Shown: positions 23,928 to 30,789 of the stretch, one piece after another
How positions within the stretch are numbered: the stretch's first letter is position 1
Layout of the letters: every line of letters starts with the position of its first letter
Assembly (NCBI RefSeq): GCF_900101345.1
Contig: NZ_FMUX01000031.1
Span: 1 to 51,289, forward strand
DNA length: 51,289 nt
Direction of reading: 5' to 3'
DNA from: Desulfoluna spongiiphila
GTDB lineage: Bacteria; Desulfobacterota; Desulfobacteria; Desulfobacterales; Desulfolunaceae
Made by a program: the position numbers and the translations under genes
The notes under the pieces: generated by a model
What the model was told of the DNA's origin: nothing
The model's input: only the letters and a program-made list of their open reading frames with translations
Databases searched by the model: none

Positions 23928-25394
23928 ATGAACTACTTCAACACCCTTCCCTTACGCCTTCAACTGGAACAGCTTGGCCAATGCAGCTTCATGGACTCCT
24001 CCGAGTTCAACGGCGTGGAGAAGCTCAAAGGCAAAAAAATCGTCGTCGTCGGCTGTGGGGCCCAGGGTCTCAACCAGGGCCTGAACCTGCGCGACAGCGG
24101 CCTTGACGTATCTTACACCCTGCGCCAGGCAGCCATCGACGAGAAGCGCCAGTCCTACCTGAATGCCACAGAGAATGGTTTTGCAGTCGGCACCTACGAA
24201 GAGATGCTCCCCACCGCCGACCTCGTCCTGAACCTCACCCCGGACAAACAGCACACCAACGTGGTCAAGGCCGTCATGCCCCTCATGAAAAAGGGCGCCT
24301 GCCTGGCCTACTCCCACGGCTTCAACATCGTTGAAGAGGGCATGCAGGTCCGCGAGGACTTAACCGTTGTCATGGTTGCCCCGAAATCCCCCGGAACCGA
24401 GGTACGTGAAGAGTACAAGCGCGGGTTCGGCGTCCCCACCCTCATCGCCGTCCACAAAGAAAACGACCCCAACGGCGACGGCCTTGAGATCGCCAAAGCT
24501 TACGCCGCCGGAACCGGCGGAGACCGCGCAGGCGTTCTTCTCTCCTCCTTCATTGCCGAGGTAAAATCCGACCTCATGGGCGAGCAGACCATCCTCTGCG
24601 GCATGCTCCAGACCGGCTCCATCCTCTGCTACGACAAGATGATCGAAAAGGGCATGGAGGCCGGCTACGCCAGCAAGCTCATCCAGTACGGCTGGGAGAC
24701 CGTCACCGAAGCCCTCAAGCACGGCGGCATCACCAACATGATGGACCGCCTGGACAACCCGTCCAAAATCAAGTGTTTCGACATCTCCGAAGAGCTCAAG
24801 ACCATCATGCGGCCCCTCTTCAACAAGCACATGGACGACATCATGGGCGGTGCCTTCTCCGAAGGCATGATGGCCGACTGGGCAGACGGCGACGCCAAGC
24901 TCCTGGGATGGCGTGAAGAGACCGGCCAGACCAACTTTGAAAAGTCCGTAGCAGGGGACATGGAGATCTCCGAGCAGGAGTTCTTCGACAACGGCATCCT
25001 CATGGTGGCCATGGTCAAGGCAGGCGTCGAGCTGGCCTTCGAGACCATGGTGGCCGCAGGCATCAAAGAGGAGTCCGCCTACTACGAGTCTCTCCACGAG
25101 ACCCCCCTCATCGCCAACCTCATCAGCCGCAAAAAGCTCTACGAAATGAATAAAGTCATTTCAGATACCGCGGAATACGGCTGCTACCTCTTCGCCAATG
25201 CCTGCGTCCCCCTTCTGGCCGACTTCATGAAGAGCGTAGAAACCGACATCATCGGAAAAGGCCTTGCAGCCGACGGCAACGGCGTGGATAACATGGCCCT
25301 CATCGATGTGAACGAGGCCATCCGCAACCACCCCGTGGAAGTCATCGGCAAAGAGCTCCGCAGCTTCATGACCGCCATGAAAGCTATCTTGTAG
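23928..25394 (+). CDS. ilvC: Ketol-acid reductoisomerase, class II (long form)
   Basis: IlvC (488 residues) isomerises and reduces acetolactate/acetohydroxybutyrate with NAD(P)H and Mg2+. The N-terminus (MNYFNTLPLRLQLEQLGQC) and the duplicated C-terminal knotted domain make this the long class II form, as in E. coli and plants, rather than the roughly 330-residue class I enzyme. The nucleotide site is VVGCGAQGLNQGLNLRDSG. Metal and substrate residues lie in the repeated SDLMGEQTILCG and EVKSD-type segments. ATG 23928 has GGAG 9 nt upstream; the frame opens at 23913 on an ATG overlapping that site. Two strong terminators follow. Confidence 0.96.
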   Translation: MNYFNTLPLRLQLEQLGQCSFMDSSEFNGVEKLKGKKIVVVGCGAQGLNQGLNLRDSGLDVSYTLRQAAIDEKRQSYLNATENGFAVGTYEEMLPTADLVLNLTPDKQHTNVVKAVMPLMKKGACLAYSHGFNIVEEGMQVREDLTVVMVAPKSPGTEVREEYKRGFGVPTLIAVHKENDPNGDGLEIAKAYAAGTGGDRAGVLLSSFIAEVKSDLMGEQTILCGMLQTGSILCYDKMIEKGMEAGYASKLIQYGWETVTEALKHGGITNMMDRLDNPSKIKCFDISEELKTIMRPLFNKHMDDIMGGAFSEGMMADWADGDAKLLGWREETGQTNFEKSVAGDMEISEQEFFDNGILMVAMVKAGVELAFETMVAAGIKEESAYYESLHETPLIANLISRKKLYEMNKVISDTAEYGCYLFANACVPLLADFMKSVETDIIGKGLAADGNGVDNMALIDVNEAIRNHPVEVIGKELRSFMTAMKAIL

Positions 25395-25435
25395 AAAGAA
25401 AACGCGGTCGCATCGCGACCGCATTTTCTTTCTAC
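25391..25435. terminator. Terminator of ilvC (long perfect palindrome)
   Basis: A 45-bp near-perfect palindrome overlapping the ilvC stop: GTAGAAAGAAAA, then GCGGTCGC-ATC-GCGACCGC, then TTTTCTTTCTAC. GC stem plus flanking A- and T-tracts make a terminator that works in both directions. Confidence 0.85.
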
Positions 25436-25471
25436 GTACCGCCTTCGGCGGTGTGGAGACTGAGCTGAAAT

Positions 25472-25516
25472 AAAAAAGGTGGGACCGAATTTTCGGTTCC
25501 ACCTTTTCTTTTTTCG
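25472..25516. terminator. Second terminator downstream of ilvC
   Basis: GGTGGGACCGA pairs with TCGGTTCCACC (one G-U), flanked by A6 upstream and TTTTCTTTTTT downstream, only about 40 bp after the first terminator. Confidence 0.8.
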
Positions 25517-25523
25517 TAAAGCT

Positions 25524-25694
25524 GCCTCCGGCGGCAAGGTGTGCCACCTTGAAAGCAGGTTGCGAATGCGCTTTCCCCCTCGTTCCTCGGGGAAAATCAC
25601 ATTCGCCTTTAATTTGGAGTGGCCTGAATCTGTTTTCTAAAACCTGTTTATTAAACTTTTTAAAAGTTTAGCCCCCGGCAGGCCCGCCGGAGGC
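25524..25694. repeat. Intergenic repeat copy R4, 3' of ilvC
   Basis: A complete 171-bp copy. It has the left terminus GCCTCCGGCGGC, a CAAGGTG/CCACCTTG hairpin, a long hairpin with loop TCGTTCCTC (complement of GAGGAACGA) around 25562-25608, the AAACCTGTTTATTAAAC segment, a TTTTTAAAAG palindrome and a right terminus matching GCCGCCGGAGGC at 11 of 12 positions. This is the best reference copy. Confidence 0.85.
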
Positions 25695-25741
25695 ATAAGC
25701 TGAATGGTTACCTTTTTTTAAGCACGGTTCAGGCAACAAAA

Positions 25742-25826
25742 AGAGGCTCGAATAACTCACGGGCGAAGCCCGTCAGCACATGTGACGTCTCTGAGGAACG
25801 AAGGGACGGAGCATGTGCGAACCTCT
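25742..25826. repeat. Three-way-junction variant of the GAGGAACGA hairpin
   Basis: Outer stem AGAGGCTCG (25742-25750) pairs with CGAACCTCT (25818-25826, one mismatch). Inside are hairpin a (ACGGGC/GCCCGT, 25759-25773) and hairpin b (GCACATG 25776-25782 with CATGTGC 25812-25818; GTCTCT 25787-25792 with AGGGAC 25802-25807). Hairpin b carries the same loop GAGGAACGA at 25793-25801. It lacks the GCCTCCGGCGGC termini and overlaps the stop codon of the minus-strand gene. Confidence 0.6.
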
Positions 25827-26397
25827 ATCCGTTGGATTGTCCCAGCATGCCGGCCTTGAGGGCTTCGGTGGTGGGCTTGGCGCCGAGCCAGATGCCGAAG
25901 AGGGCTTTTTTGAACTCGTACCCTTTGATGGTGGCCTTCTTTTCTCCCTGCTTGTAGATGCTGGTGCCGATGCCGGGGACGTAGACCATGTCGTAGACGT
26001 CGTCCACGTGGATCTTTTCGCTGAACACTTCCATCATCTGGTCGATTTCCGCCTGGATTGGAGCGGTGTTGCCGTTGGTGGAGGTCTTAAAGCCTTTGCG
26101 GGTGGACTTGGACATTTTTTTGGAGGTGATGAGCTTGCTGGTGATGTAGAGCCGGATGGCCATGGGGGCATCGGCCTTGACCACGGCCTCACCGTCGGAG
26201 TTCTTCTCCTGGAGGAAAAGGGCAGCGACATAGGGCTTTACAAAACTTTTGACCCGGATACCCGAGCCGTTGAAGACAAGGTCCACATCGTCAAAAGTGA
26301 CCTTCTCCGGGAAGGTGACATCCTTGGCATCCACGGCAAAAGCTGTGCCCGTCGCAAGGCAGAGGGCCAGAAGTATCATCACGATTCGCTTACACAT
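25825..26397 (-). CDS. Secreted chalcone isomerase-like (CHI_3) domain protein
   Basis: This is a 190-residue exported protein. A signal peptide covers residues 1-21 (KRIVMILLALCLATGTAFA). The mature part has the bacterial chalcone-isomerase-like layout: VTFDDVDLVFNGSGIRVKSFVKPYVAALFL, MAIRLYITSKLITSKKM, a central helical part, and VYDMVYVPGIGTSIYKQGEKKATIKGYEFKKALFGIWLG. Bacterial members are periplasmic and have no established reaction. A strong AAGGAGG site precedes ATG 26397. The stop codon is overlapped by the three-way-junction element. Confidence 0.8.
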   Translation of the reverse strand: MCKRIVMILLALCLATGTAFAVDAKDVTFPEKVTFDDVDLVFNGSGIRVKSFVKPYVAALFLQEKNSDGEAVVKADAPMAIRLYITSKLITSKKMSKSTRKGFKTSTNGNTAPIQAEIDQMMEVFSEKIHVDDVYDMVYVPGIGTSIYKQGEKKATIKGYEFKKALFGIWLGAKPTTEALKAGMLGQSNG

Positions 26398-26487
26398 ATT
26401 TCCTCCTTCTAAGTTTGATGGTCGGTATGACGTCGGCCCGCAGCCCGGGCCGATGCAATGCGTATCAGCAACACGATAAAAAACGAT

Positions 26488-26946
26488 TTATTGCCCTTTG
26501 CGCGTCCAGTATTCGTTGCGCCCCAAAAGGGACACCCCGATAAACCCCCGCACTTTAAGCTTCTTGCCCCCCTTCTTCAACTTCATGAGGCACTTGTAGG
26601 TCTTTCCATTGTCCGGATCGTAAATATGACCGTTTTCCCAGTCCCGTCCCCCCACATGGGAAAACCCGTGGGCCAGGGTCATGCCGAGAACGGGCTGCCG
26701 GGCTTTATCAGGATCGGGGTTATTCGCATCAAGAACCGGGGCTCCGTTCTCATCGGTGGCCACAGACTCTGCAAGCCAGACAATTTTCCCCGCATAGGTC
26801 TCGCCATCTTTGTAGATCTCAACGACGGCCTCGTTGTCCTTGGTGTACCACTGCCCCAGGATATCATCCGCCGAAATCTCGCAAAGGCCCGCTCCGGGAA
26901 GGCAAAAGACGGCCATGAACAGAAGAACAAAGATGCTGCGTTTCAT
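26488..26946 (-). CDS. DUF2147 family secreted protein
   Basis: This is a 152-residue protein with a signal peptide (residues 1-22, ending GAGLCEI) and the DUF2147 pattern: DILGQWYTKDNEAVVEIYKDGETYAGKIVWL, then WENGHIYDPDNGKTYKCLMKL, then LKVRGFIGVSLLGRNEYWTR. The fold is lipocalin-like and no reaction is established for the family. It is transcribed ahead of the CHI-like gene with a 90-bp gap that holds a GC hairpin (TCGGCCC/GGGCCGA). Confidence 0.85.
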   Translation of the reverse strand: MKRSIFVLLFMAVFCLPGAGLCEISADDILGQWYTKDNEAVVEIYKDGETYAGKIVWLAESVATDENGAPVLDANNPDPDKARQPVLGMTLAHGFSHVGGRDWENGHIYDPDNGKTYKCLMKLKKGGKKLKVRGFIGVSLLGRNEYWTRKGQ

Positions 26947-27206
26947 AAATCCCCCTTTCCATCGTTTTACGTCGGTTAAAGATCAAACGACAAGCCAAAT
27001 GAAAAGACACCAGACATAAACCCTAACTATGTTCAGTCTTTTTAAACAAAGATAGGTGTCAAAAGCAAGGATATTCACCATCCTCCGTTCTATAGACGCT
27101 GAATCCGGGGATTGGGTGGGGAGAGGGGGAAGACGCGTGATCGTCTCAAAAGGCGTATGGTGCCCCCCCGAACTGCCTGCGGAGTGTTCGCAAGACGACC
27201 TGCCCC

Positions 27207-27240
27207 AATAAAAAAAGCCGCGTAAAAACGCGGCTTTCAA
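27207..27240. terminator. Bidirectional intrinsic terminator
   Basis: AAAAAAGCCGCGT and ACGCGGCTTT pair around an AAAA loop with A- and T-tracts on both sides. It lies between pyrD (minus) and the DUF2147 gene (minus), about 200 bp downstream of pyrD. It would stop pyrD transcripts. Confidence 0.8.
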
Positions 27241-27272
27241 AAACTATCTTTTCTGGTCACTGCTCAGCTTAT

Positions 27273-27439
27273 GCCTCCGGCGGGGCTATACTTTTTGCCT
27301 GACCTTAGGGCGACGGGTTTAACAAACAGGCTTTAAGACCATTTTTTACGAGAAATACGGCTGTGCTTTGACCCGAGGAACGAGGGGCAAAGCACAGCCG
27401 TAATCAGCTTTCAAGGTGGCACACCTTGCCGCCGGAGGC
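27273..27439. repeat. Intergenic repeat copy R5, abutting the pyrD stop
   Basis: A 167-bp copy bounded by GCCTCCGGCGG and GCCGCCGGAGGC. Its hairpin is the most regular of all: TACGGCTGTGCTTTGACCC (27356-27374) pairs with 27384-27402 at 18 of 19 positions around loop GAGGAACGA (27375-27383). A CAAGGTG-GCA-CACCTTG hairpin follows. The right terminus touches the pyrD stop codon. Confidence 0.88.
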
Positions 27440-28360
27440 TTAGATTTCCACGCTCCCGATGAGATCGTTGACATCGCTGATTCCCTTCTCTTTGAGAAAG
27501 GCCTCGATGCCGTCCACCACCTTCTCGGCGGCGTCGGGGTACACAAAGTTGGCTGTGCCCACCTGAACGGCGGATGCCCCGGCAATGAGGAACTCCACGG
27601 CGTCGTCGGCGGTCATGATGCCCCCCATGCCGATGACCGGAATCTTCACGGCCTTTGCCACCTGGTACACCATGCGGATGGCAACGGGCTTCACCGCAGG
27701 GCCGGAGAGCCCACCCACCACGTTAGCCAACAGGGGCTTTCGGGTGTGAATGTCAATGCCCATGCCGGTGAGGGTGTTGATCAGGGAAACCGAATCGGCC
27801 CCCTCCCCTTCCACGCTCCTGGCAATCTCGGTGATGTCCGTGACATTGGGGCTGAGTTTGACCATGACGGGCAGGGTGGTCTTTGCCTTGACGGCCTTGA
27901 CCACATTGGAGGCTGCCACAGGATCCACACCGAAGGCCAGGCCGCCCGCGCTGACGTTGGGGCAGGAGATATTGATCTCGATGCCGTGGATGCCCTCCAC
28001 CCCTTCTGCGGTATCGGCAATGGCGGCATACTCTTCCACGGTCTTGCCGTAAATATTGATAAACACCTTGGTGTCAAAGGCCCTCATCACGGGGAGTTTC
28101 TCTTTGATAAACCGCTGGATCCCCACGTTCTCAAGGCCGATGGCGTTGAGCATGCCGCAGGAGGTTTCCGCAATGCGGGGGGGTGGGTTGCCCTTGGAGG
28201 GGTACAGGGAGAGCCCCTTCATGACGACACCCCCAAGCCGGTTGAGGTTGAGCACCTCGTCAAACTCCATTGCGTACCCGAAGGTTCCCGATGCGGTCAT
28301 CACCGGGTTGGCGAGGCGTACGCCTCCGATATCCACTGATGTATTAATGGTCTGGCTCAT
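27440..28360 (-). CDS. pyrD: Dihydroorotate dehydrogenase, class 1B catalytic subunit
   Basis: PyrD (306 residues) oxidises dihydroorotate to orotate in pyrimidine synthesis. The family blocks are VMTASGTFGYAMEF, KGLSLYPSKGNPPPRIAE, the active-site Cys in EINISCPNVSAGG (Cys is typical of class 1 cytosolic enzymes), VMVKLSPNVTDI and IPVIGMGGIMTADDAVEFLIAGASAVQVGT. Class 1B enzymes work with the Fe-S/FAD subunit PyrK, which is not in the window. ATG 28360 (MSQTINTS) is preferred; the open frame continues to 28414. Confidence 0.93.
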   Translation of the reverse strand: MSQTINTSVDIGGVRLANPVMTASGTFGYAMEFDEVLNLNRLGGVVMKGLSLYPSKGNPPPRIAETSCGMLNAIGLENVGIQRFIKEKLPVMRAFDTKVFINIYGKTVEEYAAIADTAEGVEGIHGIEINISCPNVSAGGLAFGVDPVAASNVVKAVKAKTTLPVMVKLSPNVTDITEIARSVEGEGADSVSLINTLTGMGIDIHTRKPLLANVVGGLSGPAVKPVAIRMVYQVAKAVKIPVIGMGGIMTADDAVEFLIAGASAVQVGTANFVYPDAAEKVVDGIEAFLKEKGISDVNDLIGSVEI

Positions 28361-28553
28361 GATCTCTTTCGTCTGTGTTGATGGTGACTTGTCTGCCCGC
28401 CCGTAAACGCTCAAGGGGTGCCCCTTTTTCCGGCGGAATCCATGGGTACCGATCCGAATTGCGCACTATACCACAGACAGCCCCCATGCAACACCCCGGG
28501 GTTCGCGAATGCTCCGGGGGGGAACTGTAAAGGAAGGACAAAGCGAAAAGCGT

Positions 28554-28808
28554 GCCTCCGGCGGCCCTGCCGGGGGCTAAACTTTTAAAAAGTTTAACAA
28601 ACAGGTTTTAAAAAAACGGGGTAACTATTCAGTTACTGTGAAAGTCACTCTGGCAGTCTGAGGTAGATTGGGCTGATCACTTAGGGCTCAGATAAAAAAA
28701 AGAAATAGACAGGTCATACAGGAATACCGCTGTGACTTAACCCGAGGAACGAGGGTTAAAGCGCAGCGGTAACCAGTTTTCAAGGTGGCTCACCTTGCCG
28801 CCGGAGGC
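28554..28808. repeat. Intergenic repeat copy R6 (long form)
   Basis: A 255-bp copy bounded by GCCTCCGGCGGC and GCCGCCGGAGGC, about 90 bp longer than R5 in its middle (28615-28720, with a GTAACTATTCAGTTAC palindrome). The hairpin 28725-28743/28753-28771 keeps loop GAGGAACGA, but its base pairs differ from R5 in a compensatory way (TACCGC/GCGGTA against TACGGC/GCCGTA). It lies 3' of the pseudouridine synthase gene. Confidence 0.85.
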
Positions 28809-28849
28809 AGCTTTTTAAAAGCCGACAAGTTGGAGGTCGTGGGGTGAAA

Positions 28850-29617
28850 TCACTCTGCGGCCATGTCGCCCTGAAGGAGGGCCTCCATGGTCTCCGGCAC
28901 AGAGACTGCCGAGGCAATGGTGGTTTGCGTGTCCTCTCCCGGGGGACAAAAGGTAATGGCCCGGGCGTGAAGGCCCAGGCGACGGTATCCGAAGCGCTCT
29001 TCCAGAACGGCCAGGGCGCGTTTGGAGCCGTATCGTCGGTCCCCTGTCAAGGGGTGCCCGGCCAGTTTGGCGTGGCGGCGGATCTGGTGTTTACGGCCTG
29101 TGAGGGGGCTGCACCGCACCAGGGTATAGCGCATGGAGCGGGTAACAACGGAAAAAGCCGTGGCCGAAGGCAGACGCCTGCCGCTGCCCGCGGCGTTGGT
29201 GCGCCCACCGGCCTCTTTGGCGAGGGGCTGTTGCCACTGACCGGTCTCGGGCTCCAGGCTGCCGTGGACCAGGGCAAGGTACTCCTTGGTCACCTCTTTC
29301 TCTTCGAACTGACGCGTCAGATGGCGCGCCGCCTCTTTGCCAAAGCCAAAGAGAACCACGCCGCTGGTGTCGCTGTCCAGGCGGTGCACGGCGTGCACAG
29401 ACACGGGACCGCAGTCCTCCTCCTGCAGGAGACGAGGGGAATCCGTGGACAGGGTCCGGGTCACCACGGAGACAAGGTCCCGGCCGGGGTCGTTATGGAC
29501 CGAGACCCCGCAGGGTTTGTCCAGGGCCACCCAGCCCTTGCCGCCGCCAAGGACGCGGATCCCCAGGGATTCAAGGGTCGCAGGGGGACTGGATTCCTTA
29601 TGGGCTCGCTTACTCAT
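28850..29617 (-). CDS. RluA-family RNA pseudouridine synthase
   Basis: This is a 255-residue RluA-family enzyme that converts uridine to pseudouridine in rRNA or tRNA. The catalytic Asp is in VHAVHRLDSDTSGVVLF. Other blocks are VALDKPCGVSVHND, VTKEYLALVHG, the TGRKHQIRRHAKLAGHPLTGDRRYG segment and LGLHARAITF. There is no N-terminal S4 domain, so it resembles the short RluA/TruC-like subgroup and its target base cannot be read off. Its first 8 nt overlap the end of the GntR gene upstream, indicating translational coupling. Confidence 0.9.
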   Translation of the reverse strand: MSKRAHKESSPPATLESLGIRVLGGGKGWVALDKPCGVSVHNDPGRDLVSVVTRTLSTDSPRLLQEEDCGPVSVHAVHRLDSDTSGVVLFGFGKEAARHLTRQFEEKEVTKEYLALVHGSLEPETGQWQQPLAKEAGGRTNAAGSGRRLPSATAFSVVTRSMRYTLVRCSPLTGRKHQIRRHAKLAGHPLTGDRRYGSKRALAVLEERFGYRRLGLHARAITFCPPGEDTQTTIASAVSVPETMEALLQGDMAAE

Positions 29618-30302
29618 GGGTCTCCCCGTTAAAGTAAAACTGCAGGATATAGGTCTCCTGGTCTTCCAGGGACCAGTGGGTCACCTTGAGGTACTCTGCG
29701 GCTTCGGCGGCGTTTCCGCGCCGGATGAGGTCAATGAAGGCCATGTGCTCCTCGCAGTGTTCCTCTTCCCACTGGGGGATGTGCTTGCGGGTGAGAAAAT
29801 CGTAGAGGCGCTGCTTGTTCAGCTGGATGATACGCCGCATCTGGTCGTTGGAGGAGAGATTGAGAAAGACGTTATGAAAGGCCACGTTGTTCTGGTAAAA
29901 GCTGTAGGTATCCTTGAGCTCCGAGGCCCGCTTCATCTCCCGGGTCAACCGCTCCATCTCGGTGAGACAGGATTCCGTCAGCTTGTCGAAGATGGGAATC
30001 AGCATTTCCGATTCCAGGGCCCGGCAGATTTCCCAGGCGTTCTTGACATCTTCCAGGGAGAGCTTGTTGATCATCACCCCCCGCCTGGGGAGAATGGAGA
30101 CGAACCCGTCGCACTCAAGCTGGATCAACGCATCCCGCAGGGGGGTCTTGCTGATGCCCAGGCGCTGGCTGATCTCATTGACGTTCACAAGGGATCCCGG
30201 CAGCAGGCTGCCACGGTACATTTCATCCCTTAAGTATTCGTAAATCTGTTCCCTCAAAGGCTTGGCAATGATGCTTATGCCTTGTTTCTCCTGATTCTCC
30301 AT
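29610..30302 (-). CDS. GntR-family (FCD) transcriptional regulator
   Basis: This is a 230-residue regulator. The N-terminal winged helix is typical of GntR (PLREQIYEYLRDEMYRGSLLPG, then ISQRLGISKTPLRDALIQLECDGFVSILPRRGVMI). The C-terminal all-helical FCD domain has metal-site type histidines (VAFHNVFLNL, CEEHMAFIDLI). FCD domains usually bind a carboxylic acid effector. It is closely related to the regulator at 36880-37596, including identical KTPLR and QLECDGFV stretches. AAGGAG precedes ATG 30302; an adjoining in-frame GTG lies at 30305. It overlaps the pseudouridine synthase gene downstream. Confidence 0.88.
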   Translation of the reverse strand: MENQEKQGISIIAKPLREQIYEYLRDEMYRGSLLPGSLVNVNEISQRLGISKTPLRDALIQLECDGFVSILPRRGVMINKLSLEDVKNAWEICRALESEMLIPIFDKLTESCLTEMERLTREMKRASELKDTYSFYQNNVAFHNVFLNLSSNDQMRRIIQLNKQRLYDFLTRKHIPQWEEEHCEEHMAFIDLIRRGNAAEAAEYLKVTHWSLEDQETYILQFYFNGETHE

Positions 30303-30789
30303 CACACATCTCCTTCATCGATATCCCGGAACGGCCGGTGTGGCATCACTGCCCCTTCGGTCCCCATCATTCCATCGTGCACGGATTGTCTTCTGCACCC
30401 CATGGAATGTCCCGAAGAAGGATACCGGTAAGGCATCCCGTCCGGCTGTCCCGTCAGTAAATCCGGATGGATGTTAAAAAAATCAGTCTGGTCAATTCAA
30501 CAGCACCCGGGCCATGTTTCCGGTCGCGCCAAAACCACCGCGCCCGGAATACCCTTTTCAAAGTATCCTTTAAAATATACTCACACCACACATGCCCCGT
30601 GGGCAAAACCTGCCACACCCTGAGGCACAAGGGGCACCTTCTCACCAATTCCTTAAAAAATCAGGTGCCCCCATCATGTAAAAAAACGGAAATGTACACA
30701 CAAATGTCGCGCCCGTCAACGCCTTCACCAAAGAGAAACATGTTCACCGTCAAACAACACGGGCCCGACAAATTAAGGCAAAAAAGACC
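30303..30789. other. Intergenic region upstream of the GntR gene
   Basis: No gene is supported; the short frames here have no family features. It holds a 9-bp inverted repeat, GGGGCACCT (30631-30639) and AGGTGCCCC (30663-30671), around an AT-rich 23-nt loop. This could be a hairpin or a split operator for the GntR promoter. Confidence 0.4.
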
